From positions 168,368 through 232,367 of the forward strand of contig NZ_JACSPO010000005.1 of assembly GCF_014837105.1 (NCBI RefSeq): a stretch of DNA of 64,000 nt. The letters run 5' to 3'. Under the pieces are notes generated by a model. It saw nothing but the letters and a program-made list of their open reading frames with translations, had not been told where the DNA came from and did not search any database. Every line of letters starts with the position of its first letter. Within the stretch, counting starts at the first letter, position 1. This document shows positions 1 through 10,400 of the stretch, piece after piece. The translations under genes were made by a program, and so were the position numbers. The DNA comes from Oceanitalea stevensii (GTDB lineage: Bacteria > Actinomycetota > Actinomycetes > Actinomycetales > Actinomycetaceae).

Positions 1-96
1 CCGGGAAAGGCGGACGGTGAGGTTGCGGTGGCGACGGGTGAGGTCGGCCAGCGCGTCGATGAGGCCTTCGAGGGCGTCGTGCTGAGCTGCGGTCAC
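1..96 (-). CDS. N-terminus of a possible MarR-like regulator (partial, runs off the window)
   Basis: Only 32 codons are inside the window, from a GTG at 96. The readable stretch is helix-rich and basic (LTRRHRNLTVRLSR near its end), as in the first helix of MarR-type regulators, but that is a weak resemblance and no DNA-binding helix is visible. The start is supported by a TATCGT box at 105-110 placed 8 bases upstream, which would give a near-leaderless mRNA. A short inverted repeat at 119-131 lies between the probable promoter elements, where a self-repressing regulator would bind. It could equally be an unrelated small protein. Confidence 0.35.
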   Translation of the reverse strand, partial: MTAAQHDALEGLIDALADLTRRHRNLTVRLSR

Positions 97-104
97 GATG
101 ACCA

Positions 105-131
105 ACGATAACCCTTACATGCAGCATGCAT
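105..131 (-). promoter_or_regulatory. Probable promoter with inverted-repeat operator for the gene at 1-96
   Basis: TATCGT (reverse strand, 105-110) sits just before the GTG at 96. Immediately upstream is ATGCA-GCA-TGCAT (119-131), a 5+5 inverted repeat in a locally AT-rich patch. Position and symmetry fit an autoregulatory operator. Confidence 0.4.
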
Positions 132-202
132 ATATCTGGGAGCATGGTGAGGTCGCCCACCCCCGGGACCAAAGCCCCTTCTCCCGACTCCATGTCGCGC
201 CC

Positions 203-336
203 ACAGCTGAGTTGTTACGGAGCCCGGTGCTCCGGGCTGGAGTAACAGCTCAGCTCTCGGCGCAGGGGTCGGGGCGGGAGGCGTCAGGAGCGGTTGGGGT
301 GGCAGCCGCCCGCCGGTAACAACTCAGCTGTCGGCG
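203..336. repeat. Dispersed hairpin family, CAGCTGAGTTGTT subtype, one left arm with two right arms
   Basis: The left arm at 203-218 pairs with 242-257 (one G-T mismatch) around an inner AGCCCGG/CCGGGCT hairpin. The same left arm is also perfectly complementary to 316-331. The element lies downstream of the small gene at 358-630, so transcription termination is likely. The region 97-357 shows no other credible gene. Confidence 0.7.
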
Positions 337-357
337 GAGGGTTCTTGGTCGGGGAGG

Positions 358-630
358 TCAGTGGTTGCGGAGGGCCTTGATGAGCTCGTCCTTGTTCATG
401 CTCGAGCGGCCCTCGATGCCGATCTCCCGCGCGCGGTCCTGGAGGTCGTCGACCGTCCAGTCCTCGTAGGAGCCGGACTGGCCGCCCTTCTCCCCCACGT
501 CGCTGCGCGAGCTGTTCGCCGCGGCGTTGGCGATGCGGGCCGACTTCTCCTTGGAGTTGCCCTCGTCGCGGAGGGACTCGTAGAGCTCCTTGTCCTTGAC
601 GCTGGGGCCGGGGTCCTGCTTGCCGGGCAT
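358..630 (-). CDS. Small Rho-N-like domain protein (90 aa)
   Basis: This 90-residue, highly charged protein starts at the ATG at 630, preceded by a good GGAGG ribosome-binding site. The first half ([25 protein letters not shown]) resembles the short plasmid-stabilisation-like proteins common in actinobacteria. The second half ([20 protein letters not shown], then [11 protein letters not shown]) is a textbook SAP/Rho N-terminal helix-extended-loop-helix motif, which usually binds nucleic acid. There is no signal peptide or membrane segment. It is transcribed away from the ABC exporter operon at 803 and ends at the hairpin cluster at 203-336. The exact role is unknown; proteins like this are often stress-induced, but that is family knowledge and not seen here. 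Confidence 0.8.
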   Translation of the reverse strand: MPGKQDPGPSVKDKELYESLRDEGNSKEKSARIANAAANSSRSDVGEKGGQSGSYEDWTVDDLQDRAREIGIEGRSSMNKDELIKALRNH

Positions 631-790
631 GTGCCGCCTCCTTCTCGTCGGGCCTCCAGGATCCGCCGGGGACGCGGGCCCTGCATCCGCAGCGTGTCCA
701 CCCCTCGGTGGACACGGCCTCCACCCGGGAGGGGACGGCGACGGCGCGGGATCAGTCCACCGCCCGACGCGTCGTGGGGGGTCGCGGCCG

Positions 791-796
791 GACGCT
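791..796 (+). promoter_or_regulatory. Possible leaderless -10 box (GACGCT) for the ABC ATPase
   Basis: GACGCT ends 6 bases before the ATG at 803, the spacing seen for leaderless starts elsewhere in the window. The first base differs from TANNNT. The only Shine-Dalgarno-like stretch (GGAG) is too close to the ATG. Confidence 0.4.
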
Positions 797-802
797 GGAG
801 CC

Positions 803-1531
803 ATGACAGCCCACACCCCCGCCCCGCCACCACCCACCACCACCGCGGTGCCGGTCCTCAGCACCCGCGGGCTCACCAAGACCTACGGGATGACGACGGC
901 GCTGGCCGGTGTCGACGTCGACCTCCGGGCCGGGGAGTCGGTCGCCGTCATGGGAGCCTCCGGCTCCGGCAAGACGACCCTGCTCCACTGCCTCGCCGGG
1001 ATCGTGCGGCCGAGCAGCGGCCGGGTCCTGCTCGCAACGAGCCACGGCCCCGTCGTCATCAGCTCACTGTCCGACGCCGAGCGCTCCAGGCTGCGCCGCG
1101 AGCGCCTCGGCTTCGTCTTCCAGGAGGGCCTGCTCATCCCCGAGCTCACCGCCGTGGAGAACGTCGCGATGGCGCTCATGCTCCAGGGGGTCGGGCGGCC
1201 GGCGGCCGAGCACCACGCCGCCGTCTGGCTGCAGTACCTCGGCCTGGCCGGGATGGAGGAGCGCCGCATCGGCCAGCTCTCCGGCGGTCAGGCCCAGCGC
1301 GTCGCGATCGCCCGGGCGCAGGTGACCGGCGCGGAGGTCGTCTTCGCGGACGAGCCCACCGGCGCCCTGGACAGCGACACCTCCCGCGAGGTCATGCAGG
1401 CCCTGCTCCACGCCACGACCGGCGCGGGACGCACCCTCGTCGTCGTCACCCACGACGAGACGGTCGCCGCGCAGTGCTCCCGCGTCCTGCGGCTGCGGGA
1501 CGGGCGCGTCGTCGGGGACGCCCGCTCATGA
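803..1531 (+). CDS. ABC transporter ATP-binding protein (MacB/LolD-like)
   Basis: This 242-residue cytoplasmic ATPase powers the FtsX-type permease that follows. It has Walker A (GASGSGKTT), the Q-loop (FVFQEG), the signature (LSGGQAQR), Walker B with the exporter-type tail ([12 protein letters not shown]) and the H-loop (VVTHD). The DEPTGALD sequence is typical of the MacB/LolD/BceA group, which drive export or peptide-resistance pumps, not nutrient uptake. The ATG at 803 was chosen because the coding pattern starts with a Pro-rich leader and then the first beta strand; further upstream the frame is not gene-like. It overlaps the permease by the ATGA at 1528-1531, so the two are translationally coupled. 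The exported substrate cannot be told from the sequence. Confidence 0.9.
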   Translation: MTAHTPAPPPPTTTAVPVLSTRGLTKTYGMTTALAGVDVDLRAGESVAVMGASGSGKTTLLHCLAGIVRPSSGRVLLATSHGPVVISSLSDAERSRLRRERLGFVFQEGLLIPELTAVENVAMALMLQGVGRPAAEHHAAVWLQYLGLAGMEERRIGQLSGGQAQRVAIARAQVTGAEVVFADEPTGALDSDTSREVMQALLHATTGAGRTLVVVTHDETVAAQCSRVLRLRDGRVVGDARS

Positions 1532-2919
1532 GCACCGTGACGGGCCCGTCCCCCGCGCCCACGCAGGCTCCGCCCCCGCCGCCGCCCGGCAGCGGCGCCG
1601 GAGTGGTAATCCCGGTCGGCCTGCTCCTCGCCCGTCGGGGCAGCGCGCGGTCGGCGGTGCTGCTCCTGCCGGTCGTCGCCTTCGCCGCGACGACGACGCT
1701 CCTCCTCGTGGTCCTCGCCGGCGCCCTGTCCTTCCGCCAGTGGGACGACAGCTACGCGCTCTCCTACCAGCTCTTCGCGGCACTCGCCGTCGTCCTGCTC
1801 GTCGTCCCGCTCGCCTCCCTCGGTGGCGCCGCGGCACGGCTCTCGGCCCGACGGCGCGACGACCGCCTCGCCACGCTGCGCCTCCTCGGGGCGACGACGG
1901 CGACGGTCGCCAGGATGACCGTGCTCGAGGCGGCGACCGTCGCGCTGACCGGCGCACTCGCCGGTGTCGTCGGGTACGTCGTCCTCGCTCCCTTCGTCCA
2001 GCTCATCCACTTCCGCGGTGAGCCGATCGGCAGCGCCTTCTGGCTGGCACCATGGCTCGTCGCCCTCGCGGTCCTCGCCGTCGTGCTCCTCGCCGCCGTG
2101 AGCGCCGTCGTCGGCCTGCGGCAGGTGAGCATCTCCCCGCTCGGGGTCCGGCGCCGGACCGACGCCCCCACGATCGGGTGGGTGCGGGCCGCCGTCAGCG
2201 TCGTCGTCATCGGCGCCGCCGCCGTCGCGATGCAGGGCAGCTATGCGGACCTCGCCGTCATGATGGCCGTCCTCCTCGGGGGCTTCGGGGGCGTGCTCGC
2301 GGTGCTCAACCTGCTCGGCCCGTGGGTGGTCGCGCGGCTCGCACGCCGCCAGCTGCGGCGGGCGCACACGCCGGCGCAGCTGCTGGCCGCCCGCAGCATG
2401 GCGCAGTCGCCCAAGGCGGTGTGGCGGCAGGTCAGCGGCGTGGTCATGGCGTGCTTCGTCGCGGTCGTGGCCGGCAGCGGCGTCGCGGTCATGGGCGTGA
2501 GCGCCGACATGAGCAGCCGGGACGACCAGATGCTCCTCGTGGACGTCCAGACGGGCATCGTCATCACGCTCGTCGCCACCTTCCTCATGGTCGCCGTGTC
2601 CGCCGGCGTCACCCAGGCCGCCGAGGTCCTCGACCGCGCCGAGCTCTACCGCAGCCTCGACCGGCTCGGGATGCCGGAGGCGACGATGGTCGCGGCCCAG
2701 CGCCGCACCGTGATGAAGCCCCTCGTCGTCGTCACGGTCATCGCGGTGGCCGCCTCGGGCACGCTCGTCCTCCCGCTCGTCGGGATCGCCGTCGTCACCG
2801 CGCCCGTCTCGGTCCTCATCACCGCGGCGAGCATCGTCGGTGGCGTGCTGCTCGTCCGACTCGGGGTCACGACGTCCCGGACCGTGCTCCGCGGCGTCCT
2901 GGCCGAGGGGAGGTCGTGA
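1528..2919 (+). CDS. FtsX-like ABC permease
   Basis: This 463-residue membrane protein is the partner of the preceding ATPase. After a Pro-rich cytoplasmic N-terminus it has hydrophobic segments near residues 40-65, 80-100, 130-155, 175-200, 220-275, 320-345, 360-380 and 405-450, consistent with two FtsX-type units of about four helices each. The loops contain the arginine-rich, LRLLGAT-containing stretch after TM2 that is typical of FtsX permeases of the antimicrobial-peptide and lipid-export kind. There is no large extracellular domain, unlike BceB or MacB. The ATG overlaps the ATPase stop (ATGA), and its own TGA overlaps the next gene's ATG (TGATG). The three-gene block is therefore one operon. 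Confidence 0.9.
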   Translation: MSTVTGPSPAPTQAPPPPPPGSGAGVVIPVGLLLARRGSARSAVLLLPVVAFAATTTLLLVVLAGALSFRQWDDSYALSYQLFAALAVVLLVVPLASLGGAAARLSARRRDDRLATLRLLGATTATVARMTVLEAATVALTGALAGVVGYVVLAPFVQLIHFRGEPIGSAFWLAPWLVALAVLAVVLLAAVSAVVGLRQVSISPLGVRRRTDAPTIGWVRAAVSVVVIGAAAVAMQGSYADLAVMMAVLLGGFGGVLAVLNLLGPWVVARLARRQLRRAHTPAQLLAARSMAQSPKAVWRQVSGVVMACFVAVVAGSGVAVMGVSADMSSRDDQMLLVDVQTGIVITLVATFLMVAVSAGVTQAAEVLDRAELYRSLDRLGMPEATMVAAQRRTVMKPLVVVTVIAVAASGTLVLPLVGIAVVTAPVSVLITAASIVGGVLLVRLGVTTSRTVLRGVLAEGRS

Positions 2920-3107
2920 TGGTCCCCGTCCCCGTCCCGCTGGAGGAGGCCGAGGTCCGGCTGCGGCGCGCGCTGGTGCTGCTGGCGCTCTTCGTCCTCG
3001 GCTGCGCGGTGGTCGCTGCCGGCGCCGCCCTGGGCCTGGGCGCGGTGTGGCAGGACGTCCACGAGTGGGTGTTCTCCCGCGTGACGGGTGACCAGCTCGG
3101 CGGGTGA
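2919..3107 (+). CDS. Small single-pass membrane protein linked to the ABC exporter
   Basis: This 62-residue protein starts at an ATG that overlaps the permease stop codon (TGATG), so translation is almost certainly coupled. Residues 1-16 are charged (EEAEVRLRR), residues 17-44 form one hydrophobic helix rich in Ala, Leu and Gly, and the C-terminus is short and polar. No family is recognised. It could be an accessory subunit that stabilises the exporter. The overlap with the permease is the main evidence that it is a real gene. Confidence 0.6.
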   Translation: MVPVPVPLEEAEVRLRRALVLLALFVLGCAVVAAGAALGLGAVWQDVHEWVFSRVTGDQLGG

Positions 3108-3141
3108 CAGCCCGGCGCCCCTCCACCGGCCCTCGCCGGGG

Positions 3142-3147
3142 TAGCGT
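3142..3147 (+). promoter_or_regulatory. Leaderless -10 box TAGCGT
   Basis: TAGCGT ends 7 bases before the GTG at 3155, so transcription would start at or next to the start codon. There is no ribosome-binding site, which supports choosing this GTG. Confidence 0.65.
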
Positions 3148-3154
3148 GCGAGCC

Positions 3155-3826
3155 GTGAGCGACGTCGAGATCACCGTCCGCGGCTCGAGCCGCATGTTCC
3201 ACCCGGCCGAGCGCGCCACCGTCCACGCCCGGATCGGCCTCGAGGGCCCGGACGCGGACCGCGTGTACGCCGCCGTCGCCGAGCAGGCGAGCCGGTTGCA
3301 CACGAGCGTCACGGCACTCCACGACCCCGCGCACGGGCCGGTGACCTGGTGGTCCGCACAGGACGTCCGCACCTGGGCCCAGCGTCCGTGGAACACGGAG
3401 GGCAAGCAGCTCCCGCTCGTCCATCACGCCCGCACCGAGCTGCGCGTGAAGTTCCGCGACTTCACCCGGCTGAGCCGCTGGCTGTCCGAGGCGGCCACGG
3501 TGCCGGGGTTCGGCGTCGACCGGGTGGAGTGGGCCCTGACCGCCGCGCGCAGGCAGGAGCTCGAGCACCGCGCCCGGTCCGGGGCGGTGGAGCAGGCCCG
3601 GGTGAAGGCCGGCGCCTACGCCGCGGCGCTCGGGCTCGACGGCGTCCGTGCCGTCGCGCTCGCCGACGCCGGCATGCTCGGGGACGGGCTCCACCCGGTC
3701 GACGACGGCGGCGCACCGTTCGCGCGGGCCATGGCCGCCCCGGCGGGAGACACCCTGCAGCTCGTCCCGGAGGACATCGAGATCACGGCACAGGTCGACG
3801 CCCGGTTCGTCGCGGTCAGCCCGTAG
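3155..3826 (+). CDS. SIMPL (DUF541) domain protein
   Basis: This 223-residue protein matches the SIMPL/DUF541 family (BP26 and Oxidative-stress-linked proteins): an early ITVRGSSRMFHPAERATV strand pattern, a central alternating beta/alpha part, RLSRWLSEAATVPGFGVDRVEWAL, and the typical ending in which a long helix is followed by LVPEDIEITAQVDARFVA. The family is widespread but its biochemical role is unsettled. No signal peptide is visible, so this member looks cytoplasmic, unlike many Gram-negative relatives. The GTG at 3155 is chosen because a TAGCGT -10 box lies 7 bases upstream and the family homology starts right after it. The 3' end overlaps the convergent PPOX gene by 11 bases (3816-3826). 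Confidence 0.85.
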   Translation: MSDVEITVRGSSRMFHPAERATVHARIGLEGPDADRVYAAVAEQASRLHTSVTALHDPAHGPVTWWSAQDVRTWAQRPWNTEGKQLPLVHHARTELRVKFRDFTRLSRWLSEAATVPGFGVDRVEWALTAARRQELEHRARSGAVEQARVKAGAYAAALGLDGVRAVALADAGMLGDGLHPVDDGGAPFARAMAAPAGDTLQLVPEDIEITAQVDARFVAVSP

Positions 3827-4358
3827 GGAGCCCGGTCGGCAGGCCGTCGATGCTCACCCGGTTCTTCTGCTGCTGGTAGTCGCGGACCGCGTCGGGGCCG
3901 CGGCTGTCCGCCCAGGCCGGCATGAGGTCGCGCTGCTCCACGTACTCGTAGAGCGGCACCCCGAAGCCGCACGAGGTCTGGACGAGGTCCACCTGCAGCT
4001 CGAAGACGTTGCGGGCACCGCTCATCGGCGGGAAGTGGGCGAGGGCCTCCTCCCAGTCCGGGTCCCCCTCGTGGATGGCACGGGCGGTGCCGTAGAGCCG
4101 CATGATGAGCGGCTTGCCCTCGAAGGAGCAGAACATCAGGGTCATCCGGGGCGAGTCGAGGATGTGGGCCGCGGTCTCGTTCCCGCTGCCCGTCCCGTTG
4201 AGCCACAGGACCCGCTGGGGGCCGAGGACCCGCAGGGAGTCCAGGCCCTTGGGCGAGACGTTGACCCGCCCGTCACGCGCCGCCGTGCCGACGAAGTACA
4301 TGTGCTGGCGCTCGATGAAGGACCGGTGCTTCTCGGAGATGCTCGGGTACTGCCGCAT
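3816..4358 (-). CDS. Pyridoxamine 5'-phosphate oxidase-fold protein
   Basis: This 180-residue protein belongs to the PPOX split-barrel flavoprotein group. Residues 12-60 (IERQHMYFVGTAARDGRVNVSPKG then LRVLGPQRVLWLN) form the first barrel strands and the FMN-phosphate-binding part. TLMFCSFEGKPLIMRLYGTAR is the characteristic central strand pair. Members bind FMN or F420, and this subgroup, which is short and has an HMYFVGTA start, is usually annotated only as 'pyridoxamine 5'-phosphate oxidase family'. Its substrate is unknown. The ATG at 4358 has a CACACT box 7 bases upstream, suggesting a leaderless mRNA. It converges on and overlaps the SIMPL gene with no terminator between them. Confidence 0.88.
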   Translation of the reverse strand: MRQYPSISEKHRSFIERQHMYFVGTAARDGRVNVSPKGLDSLRVLGPQRVLWLNGTGSGNETAAHILDSPRMTLMFCSFEGKPLIMRLYGTARAIHEGDPDWEEALAHFPPMSGARNVFELQVDLVQTSCGFGVPLYEYVEQRDLMPAWADSRGPDAVRDYQQQKNRVSIDGLPTGLPTG

Positions 4359-4365
4359 GACGCGC

Positions 4366-4371
4366 AGTGTG
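4366..4371 (-). promoter_or_regulatory. Possible leaderless -10 box CACACT
   Basis: CACACT (reverse strand) ends 7 bases before the ATG at 4358. It differs from TANNNT only at the first base, and no ribosome-binding site is present. Confidence 0.45.
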
Positions 4372-4401
4372 CCAGGTCACCGGGCACCGCCCCCGAGAAC
4401 A

Positions 4402-4442
4402 CCGACAGCCGGACCCTCCCGCGGGAGGAATCCGGCTGTCGG
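4402..4442 (-). terminator. Hairpin terminator of the sugar operon (dispersed hairpin family)
   Basis: CCGACAGCCGGA (4402-4413) pairs perfectly with TCCGGCTGTCGG (4431-4442), and the stem is extended by CTCCC/GGGAG around a GC loop. It begins 18 bases after the stop codon of the 2530-residue gene. There is no U-tract, as is common in high-GC actinobacteria. It is one of about a dozen family members in this window. Confidence 0.8.
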
Positions 4443-4460
4443 CGCTCTTGAGGAGGTGGG

Positions 4461-7400
4461 TCAGGCGACCTTGGCGGTGCCGGTCACCTCCTTGGCGGCC
4501 GCTGCCGGCGCCGGCGCCTGGCCGACGGGCCGGCGGATGCCGAGGGTGTCGGTCCCGTTGCCGTCCCAGTCACCCACGTGCACCTCGTCGCCCTCGCGAC
4601 CGAAGGTCAGCACGCGGTCCGCGTCCCCGCCACGCAGGGAGTTGTTGACGTGGAAGACCCGGCCACGCTGGATCGTCAGGGTGTCGGTGCCGTTGCCGTC
4701 CCAGTCACCCGCGAGGGTGACGTCGCCGGCCCGGCCGTAGGTGAACACCGTGTCGGCGTCCCCGCCACGCAGGGAGTTCTTCACGTGGTAGGTCGCGGCC
4801 CGGCGCACCGCGAAGGTGTCCGTCCCGTTGCCGTCCCAGTCACCCACGAGCACCGTGTCGGCCTCCCGGCCGTAGCGGAACACCGAGTCGGCGTCCCCAC
4901 CCCGCATCGAGTTCTTCACGTGGTAGGCGTTGCCGCGGCGGACCGCGAAGGTGTCCCGGCCGTCCCCGTCCCAGTCGCCCACGAGGATCGTGTCCCCGGG
5001 CCGGCCGTAGGTGATGACGGCGTCGGCGTCCCCGCCCTGCTGGGCGTTGGACACGTGGAACACGTTGCCGCGGCGCACCGCGATCGTGTCCTTGCCGTCC
5101 CCGTCCCAGTCACCGATGAGGACCTCGTCGGCCCAGCGGCCGTACATGAAGTGCACGTCCGTGGAGCCCTGCCACGAGTTCGACAGGTGGAACTCCGCCG
5201 TCCGCCGGTCCGGCTGCGGCTCCGGCTCCGGCTCCTCCTCGAGGTCCGCGACGCGGACGTTGCGGAAGTAGACGTCGTCGCCGTTGCCGTGGTTCTGCAG
5301 CCCGATGAAGCCGGCCGTGAGGTCACGGTCGGGGTGGGTGCTGTCGAAGTCGTTGACCAGCACCTCGTTGAGGAACACCTTGATGTTCTGCCCCTCGACG
5401 ACGATCTCGTAGGAGTTCCACTCCCCCGGCGGGTTGAGCGCCTCGTCGCGGGCCTCGAGGTCGGCGCTCTGGAAGGTGTAGATCGCACCGGTCGTGCGGT
5501 CGTCCTCGTCCGTCGCGTCGATCTGGATCTCGTAGCCCTCGTTGACGGCGATCCACGGGTCGTCGCCCGGGTCGGGGAAGCCGACGAAGACGCCGGAGTT
5601 GTCGTCCCCGTCCATCATCCAGTCGAGCTTGAGGCTGTAGGACCCCAGCTCCTCGGGGTACCAGAGCAGCCCCATGCCGCCTACGCTGAGCATCGAGCAG
5701 TCCTCCTGCAGCTCGAAGCTGCCGGGGCCCGCCATCCGCCACGCGTCCAGGCTCTCCTGGGTGCCGTCGAACAGGGCGCGGTAGCCCTCCTCGACCTCTC
5801 CCGGCTCGCAGGCCGGGGGCTCGGGCTCGCCACCCTCGGTGGAGAAGGTGTGCTCCCACTCGGCGGTGGCGCCCTCGGCGAGGACGTAGCCCTCGAGCGC
5901 CCGGGCGGTGACGGTGACCGTGCCGGAGCCCGGGTGGGTGCCGGCCCCCACGACCTCGCCGTCGACGACGTACTCGACGCCCTCGACCGCGGGGACCGTG
6001 TACGTGTCGTCGTCGGTGCCGTCCTCGTCGGTGAAGGTCACGGCCTGCGGAGTGACCTCCGTCGGCTCGGCGACCTCACCGGCGACCCGGAACTCGACCT
6101 CGTGGACCTCGCTCGTGTTGCCGGCCGCGTCGGTGGCCCGGAAGGCCGCCGTGTGCGCGCCGGGCTCGTCGACCGGGACCGCACCGTCGAGGGTCGTCCA
6201 CTCGCCGCCGTCGAGCGAGTACTCGACCGTGTCGACACCCGAGCCCTCGCCGTCGTCGGCCTGCGCGACCAGCGAGGCGGGTGCCTCGTAGGCGGCGAAG
6301 TCGGCGCAGGCGATGGGCAGCCCGGGCGGCTCGGAGTCGTGGACCATGATCGACAGCGGCTCCTGGCGAGCGATCCAGGTCGCTGCGCCGGACCCGACGG
6401 CGGTGCCGTTGCGGTTCGGCCGGAGGTTGCCCTCGGGGTCGTTGCTCGAGGACGCCCAGATCTCGTTCGGCGGCCGCGCCGGGCCCGCGGGGTCGTGCAT
6501 GTAGTGCCCCCCGTGGTCCATGCACGAGCCGTCGTGCAGGTGCGAGGCGTACTCCTGGCCGGGCAGCAGACCGGTGACACGGACGCTCACGGCGGTGCCG
6601 GTCGCGGTCTTCTCGAAGGTGGCCGTGCCGCCGATGTCGAGCGTGGTCCCAGCGCCGTGGCCCATCGGTGCGAACTCACCGATCGACCTGCCGAGCACGT
6701 TGCCCTCGACGGTCGGAGCGTCCTCGTCGACAGGCGGCTCGACGTCGCCGTCGACCACCCGGAACCAGTCGAAGCTCACGGTGGTCGGCTCGGTCTGCTC
6801 CGGGCCGATGGCGACGAGGCCGACGGCGGAGAGGTCACCCGCGTGGGTCACCGGGTCACCGAGGGGGGTCCAGCTCTCCCCGTCCTCGCTCACCCAGCCC
6901 GCGTAGCTGTCTCCGGTGCGGCTCATCCGCAGGTGCCAGTAGTCGCCCTCGGGCTCGGCGGCCAGGTCGACCGAGCGGTTGCCGCCGGCCCCGAAGGAGC
7001 CGTCGACCTCGGAGACCAGCTCCGCGCCCAGGTTGAGCGCCGATCCTGGCTCGTTGCGGGCCACGACGTCGAGCTTGACGTACTCGTCGTCGTCGCCGTA
7101 CGCGAGCAGGCCCGCGTACTGCCACCGGTGGATGAGCGGCGCGTGGAAGCGCGTCTCGACCGTCCAGTCACCCTCGGGTGCCGACTGCAGGATGAAGTTC
7201 TCCGGCGAGTCGGGGTTGTCGTTGTTGATGTCACCGGGAGCGGTGACGACGTGGAGCTCCCCGTCGGCGACGGAGACGTTCTCCTCGTTGTAGCGGACCG
7301 TCGCGTCCCAGCGGCAGCCGTCGAGGGCGTCGCCCTCGAACTCGTCGCTCGGCTCACGCTCGCCGTCGTCCTCGCGGTCCGGAGTCACCCGGACGTGGTC

Positions 7401-10400
7401 GACGACGGCGACGCCGCCACCCGCGCCGGTGTCACCGGCGGCCACGACGCCCAGGGTGGCCTCGGGGTCGAGGACCGCCGAGCCGTCGAGCGTGGTGAAC
7501 TCCTCGCCGTCGAGCGAGTACGCCGCGGTCACGTTCTCCCCGTCGCTGCTCAGGCGCAGGTGGACGGATGCCGGGGTGTCGGCCGGGAGGTTGACGTTGG
7601 CGGCGTTCTGGGTCCGCGACCCTCCGGCCTCGGTCCAGAACTCGAGGAAGCGGCTGCCGTTGTCGCTGCGGGTGAACGTCAGCTTGGTGTAGTCGTCGTC
7701 CCCGGAGTGCAGCATGAGGCCGCTGTACTGCCAGTGCCGCTCGTGGGCGAGGGTGACCTGCGTGTCGACCTGCCACTCGCCCGAGGGCACCGGCTGGCCG
7801 ACGAAGCTGATCGGGCCCGTGTTGACGCCGTCGATGTCACCGGTGGTGACCGGCAGGTGCAGCGCACCGTCGGCGACCGAGACGTCACCGCGGACGGTCG
7901 ACCAGCGCTGGGCGCTGAGGTCGTCGCCGTCGAACTCGTCGCTCATCGACACCGGGCACACCGGTCCCGGTCCCGGCTCGGGGTCCGGGTCGGGGCCGGG
8001 GACGACCGGGTCGTCGTCGAAGACGAAGTCGCTGAACACGACCTCGCTCGTCGCCGTCGCGTGGTGGGCGGTGACGAACAGGCCCAGGTCCTGCACCGAG
8101 GCGGCCCCGGGCAGCGTGACCGGCTGGCCGATCTGCGCGAAGTCCTCCCCGTTGGTGCTGTGGAAGGCCGTGTACTGGTCGCCGTCGCGCACGATGCGCA
8201 CCCACGCCGGGTAGGCGGTGGAGCCGGCGGCCGTGGACGCGTTGAGCTGGCCGTTGCCGTTGGCCGAGCGCAGCCACTCGAAACCGCCGCTGGGACGGAT
8301 GCCGAGCGCGGCGTAGCCGGCCGACTGCCCCGGTGCGGTGATGTCGTTGCGGACGATGAGGCCCGCCTTGGCGCTCCCGTGGGAGTTGCCCTGGCTGACG
8401 ACCTTGACCGTGGCGGACCAGTCCTCGTCGGCGCCCGCGGGCAGGTACAGCGAGCTGTACTCGTCCGCCGCGTTCCACATGTTCGCGCCGCCGGAGGTGA
8501 TGACGAAGGAGCCGTCCTCACCGCGGGAGAACTCCCCGCGGGCGTTGGTGAACTGGCTGAAGTCGCCGAAGGGCTCCCCGACGGTCACCGGGACGATCCG
8601 CGACGTCGTCGAGACGCCGTTGTCGTTGGTGGCGACGGCGGTGAGCTGGTACACCGACTCCTCGGTGACCTCCCACGTGACGCTGTAGGGCGCCTCGTCG
8701 TCGACACCGATGGACTCGTCACCGACGAAGAACTCGACCTGGGTGATCTCGTTCTCCGCGTCCGTCGCCTCCGCCGTCACGGTGATCTCACCGGGCTCGA
8801 GGGACTCCGCACCGGTGGGTGCGGTGACGGCGACGCGCGGGGTCGTCGTCGGGGACACGCCCTTGCCGTCGGCCTCGATGAAGTTGAGCCTGCGCTCGCC
8901 CTCACCGACGAAGACGACGTACAGCTCGAAGGTCTCCCCCGGGTCCGTCACGTCGACGGCGACGTCCGTGTAGCGGGACAGACCACCGGTGGAGGGGACC
9001 GCCGCCGTGGCGAGCAGCTCGCCGTCCGGTGCGCCCATCCGCAGCTCGATGTCCCCGCCGGTCGCCGAGGCGACCCGCAGGAGCAGCCGGTCGATGTTGA
9101 CGAGGTTGACCGGGTCGTAGGAGGCCCAGGCGCCGTCCTGCCCGCTGATCGAGGTGCCGTGGCCCTCGACGTCGCGGGAGGCCGCGGCCGTGACGCCGTC
9201 GGACTCGGCGAAGAACTCCGCCTCGCGGATCTTGCCGAAGAGCAGCGAAGTGTCCTGGCCGGTGAGGGCGGGGACGCCGTCGCCACCGGAGTCGGTGTAC
9301 CGGGCGTCGAGCACGTAGAAGACGTTCATGTCGTCGCTGTGCCCACCACCCAGGCTGGTCGCGACGGTCCCGGTGCGGCCGCGGAACGGCTCGGCCGGGT
9401 GGGAGTGCGCGTCGTGGCCGAGGGCCGGCTGGACGATGATGTCCTCGTCGGCGATCTCCTCCTCGGCGTCGGTGGCCTCGATGTCCCAGCTGATCTCGTC
9501 GCCGAAGTTGAAGAAGGCGCCGTCGGGCGGGAGGTTGAAGCTGATCTCCGGGCGGGTGTTGCCCACGGTGACGGGCACGGTGGTCGTGCCGGTCTTGCCG
9601 TGGGGGTCGGTCACCGTGAGGCGGGCGTCGTAGACGCCGTTCTCGGTGTAGGTGGTCGTGGGGCTGGCCTCGGTGGAGTCGGTCTCGCCGTCACCGTCGA
9701 AGTCCCACGCGTAGGTGAGCTCCTCGTTCTCCGGGTCGCTGCTGCCGGACCCGTCGAAGGTCACCTCCAGGGGTGCCTGTCCGCTGTCCGGCGTGGCCGT
9801 GGCGACGGCGGACGGCGAGCGGGAGCCGGAGACGTAGTCGATCCGGTGCAGGCCCGAGTCGGGGTTGTGCCGGCCGAAGCCGCCGCCCCAGTCGAGGACG
9901 TACATCGAGCCGTCCGGCCCGAACTTCGCCTCGATCGGCGCCATGAAGGGCTCGGAGGGCAGGAACTGGTTGACCTTCTCCAGGCCGGTCCCGTCCTCGG
10001 TGAGGAGCAGGGAGTACATCTTGTTGCGGGCCCACTCGAAGAAGAAGGGCTGGCCGTCGAAGGCCGGCGGGAACTTCGTGTCGGAGTCGAGCTCGGGGTC
10101 GTAGTGGTAGAAGGGGCCGCCCATGGGCGCCAGCCCGCCACCCTGCGTGACGATCTCCGGGTGCGAGGCGCGCTGGTAGCCGTACCACATGTCGGGTGCG
10201 ACGGCGGCGGGCAGCTCGGTGAGGCCGGTGTTGTGGATCGAGTCGTTGACCGGGTTCTCGCAGTCGAAGTACTCGCCCACGGTCACCGGGTTGGTCCGGT
10301 AGTCGACGTCCCGGAAGGGCTCGTTGTCGCCCATGCACAGCGGCCAGCCGTAGAAGCCGGGCTCCTCGACGAGCATCCACTCCGCGATGCCCGCCGGCCC

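Noticed and set aside
98..319. A 73-residue open frame near the window start
   Set aside because: It runs across the hairpin repeats, has no ribosome-binding site and no recognisable domain.
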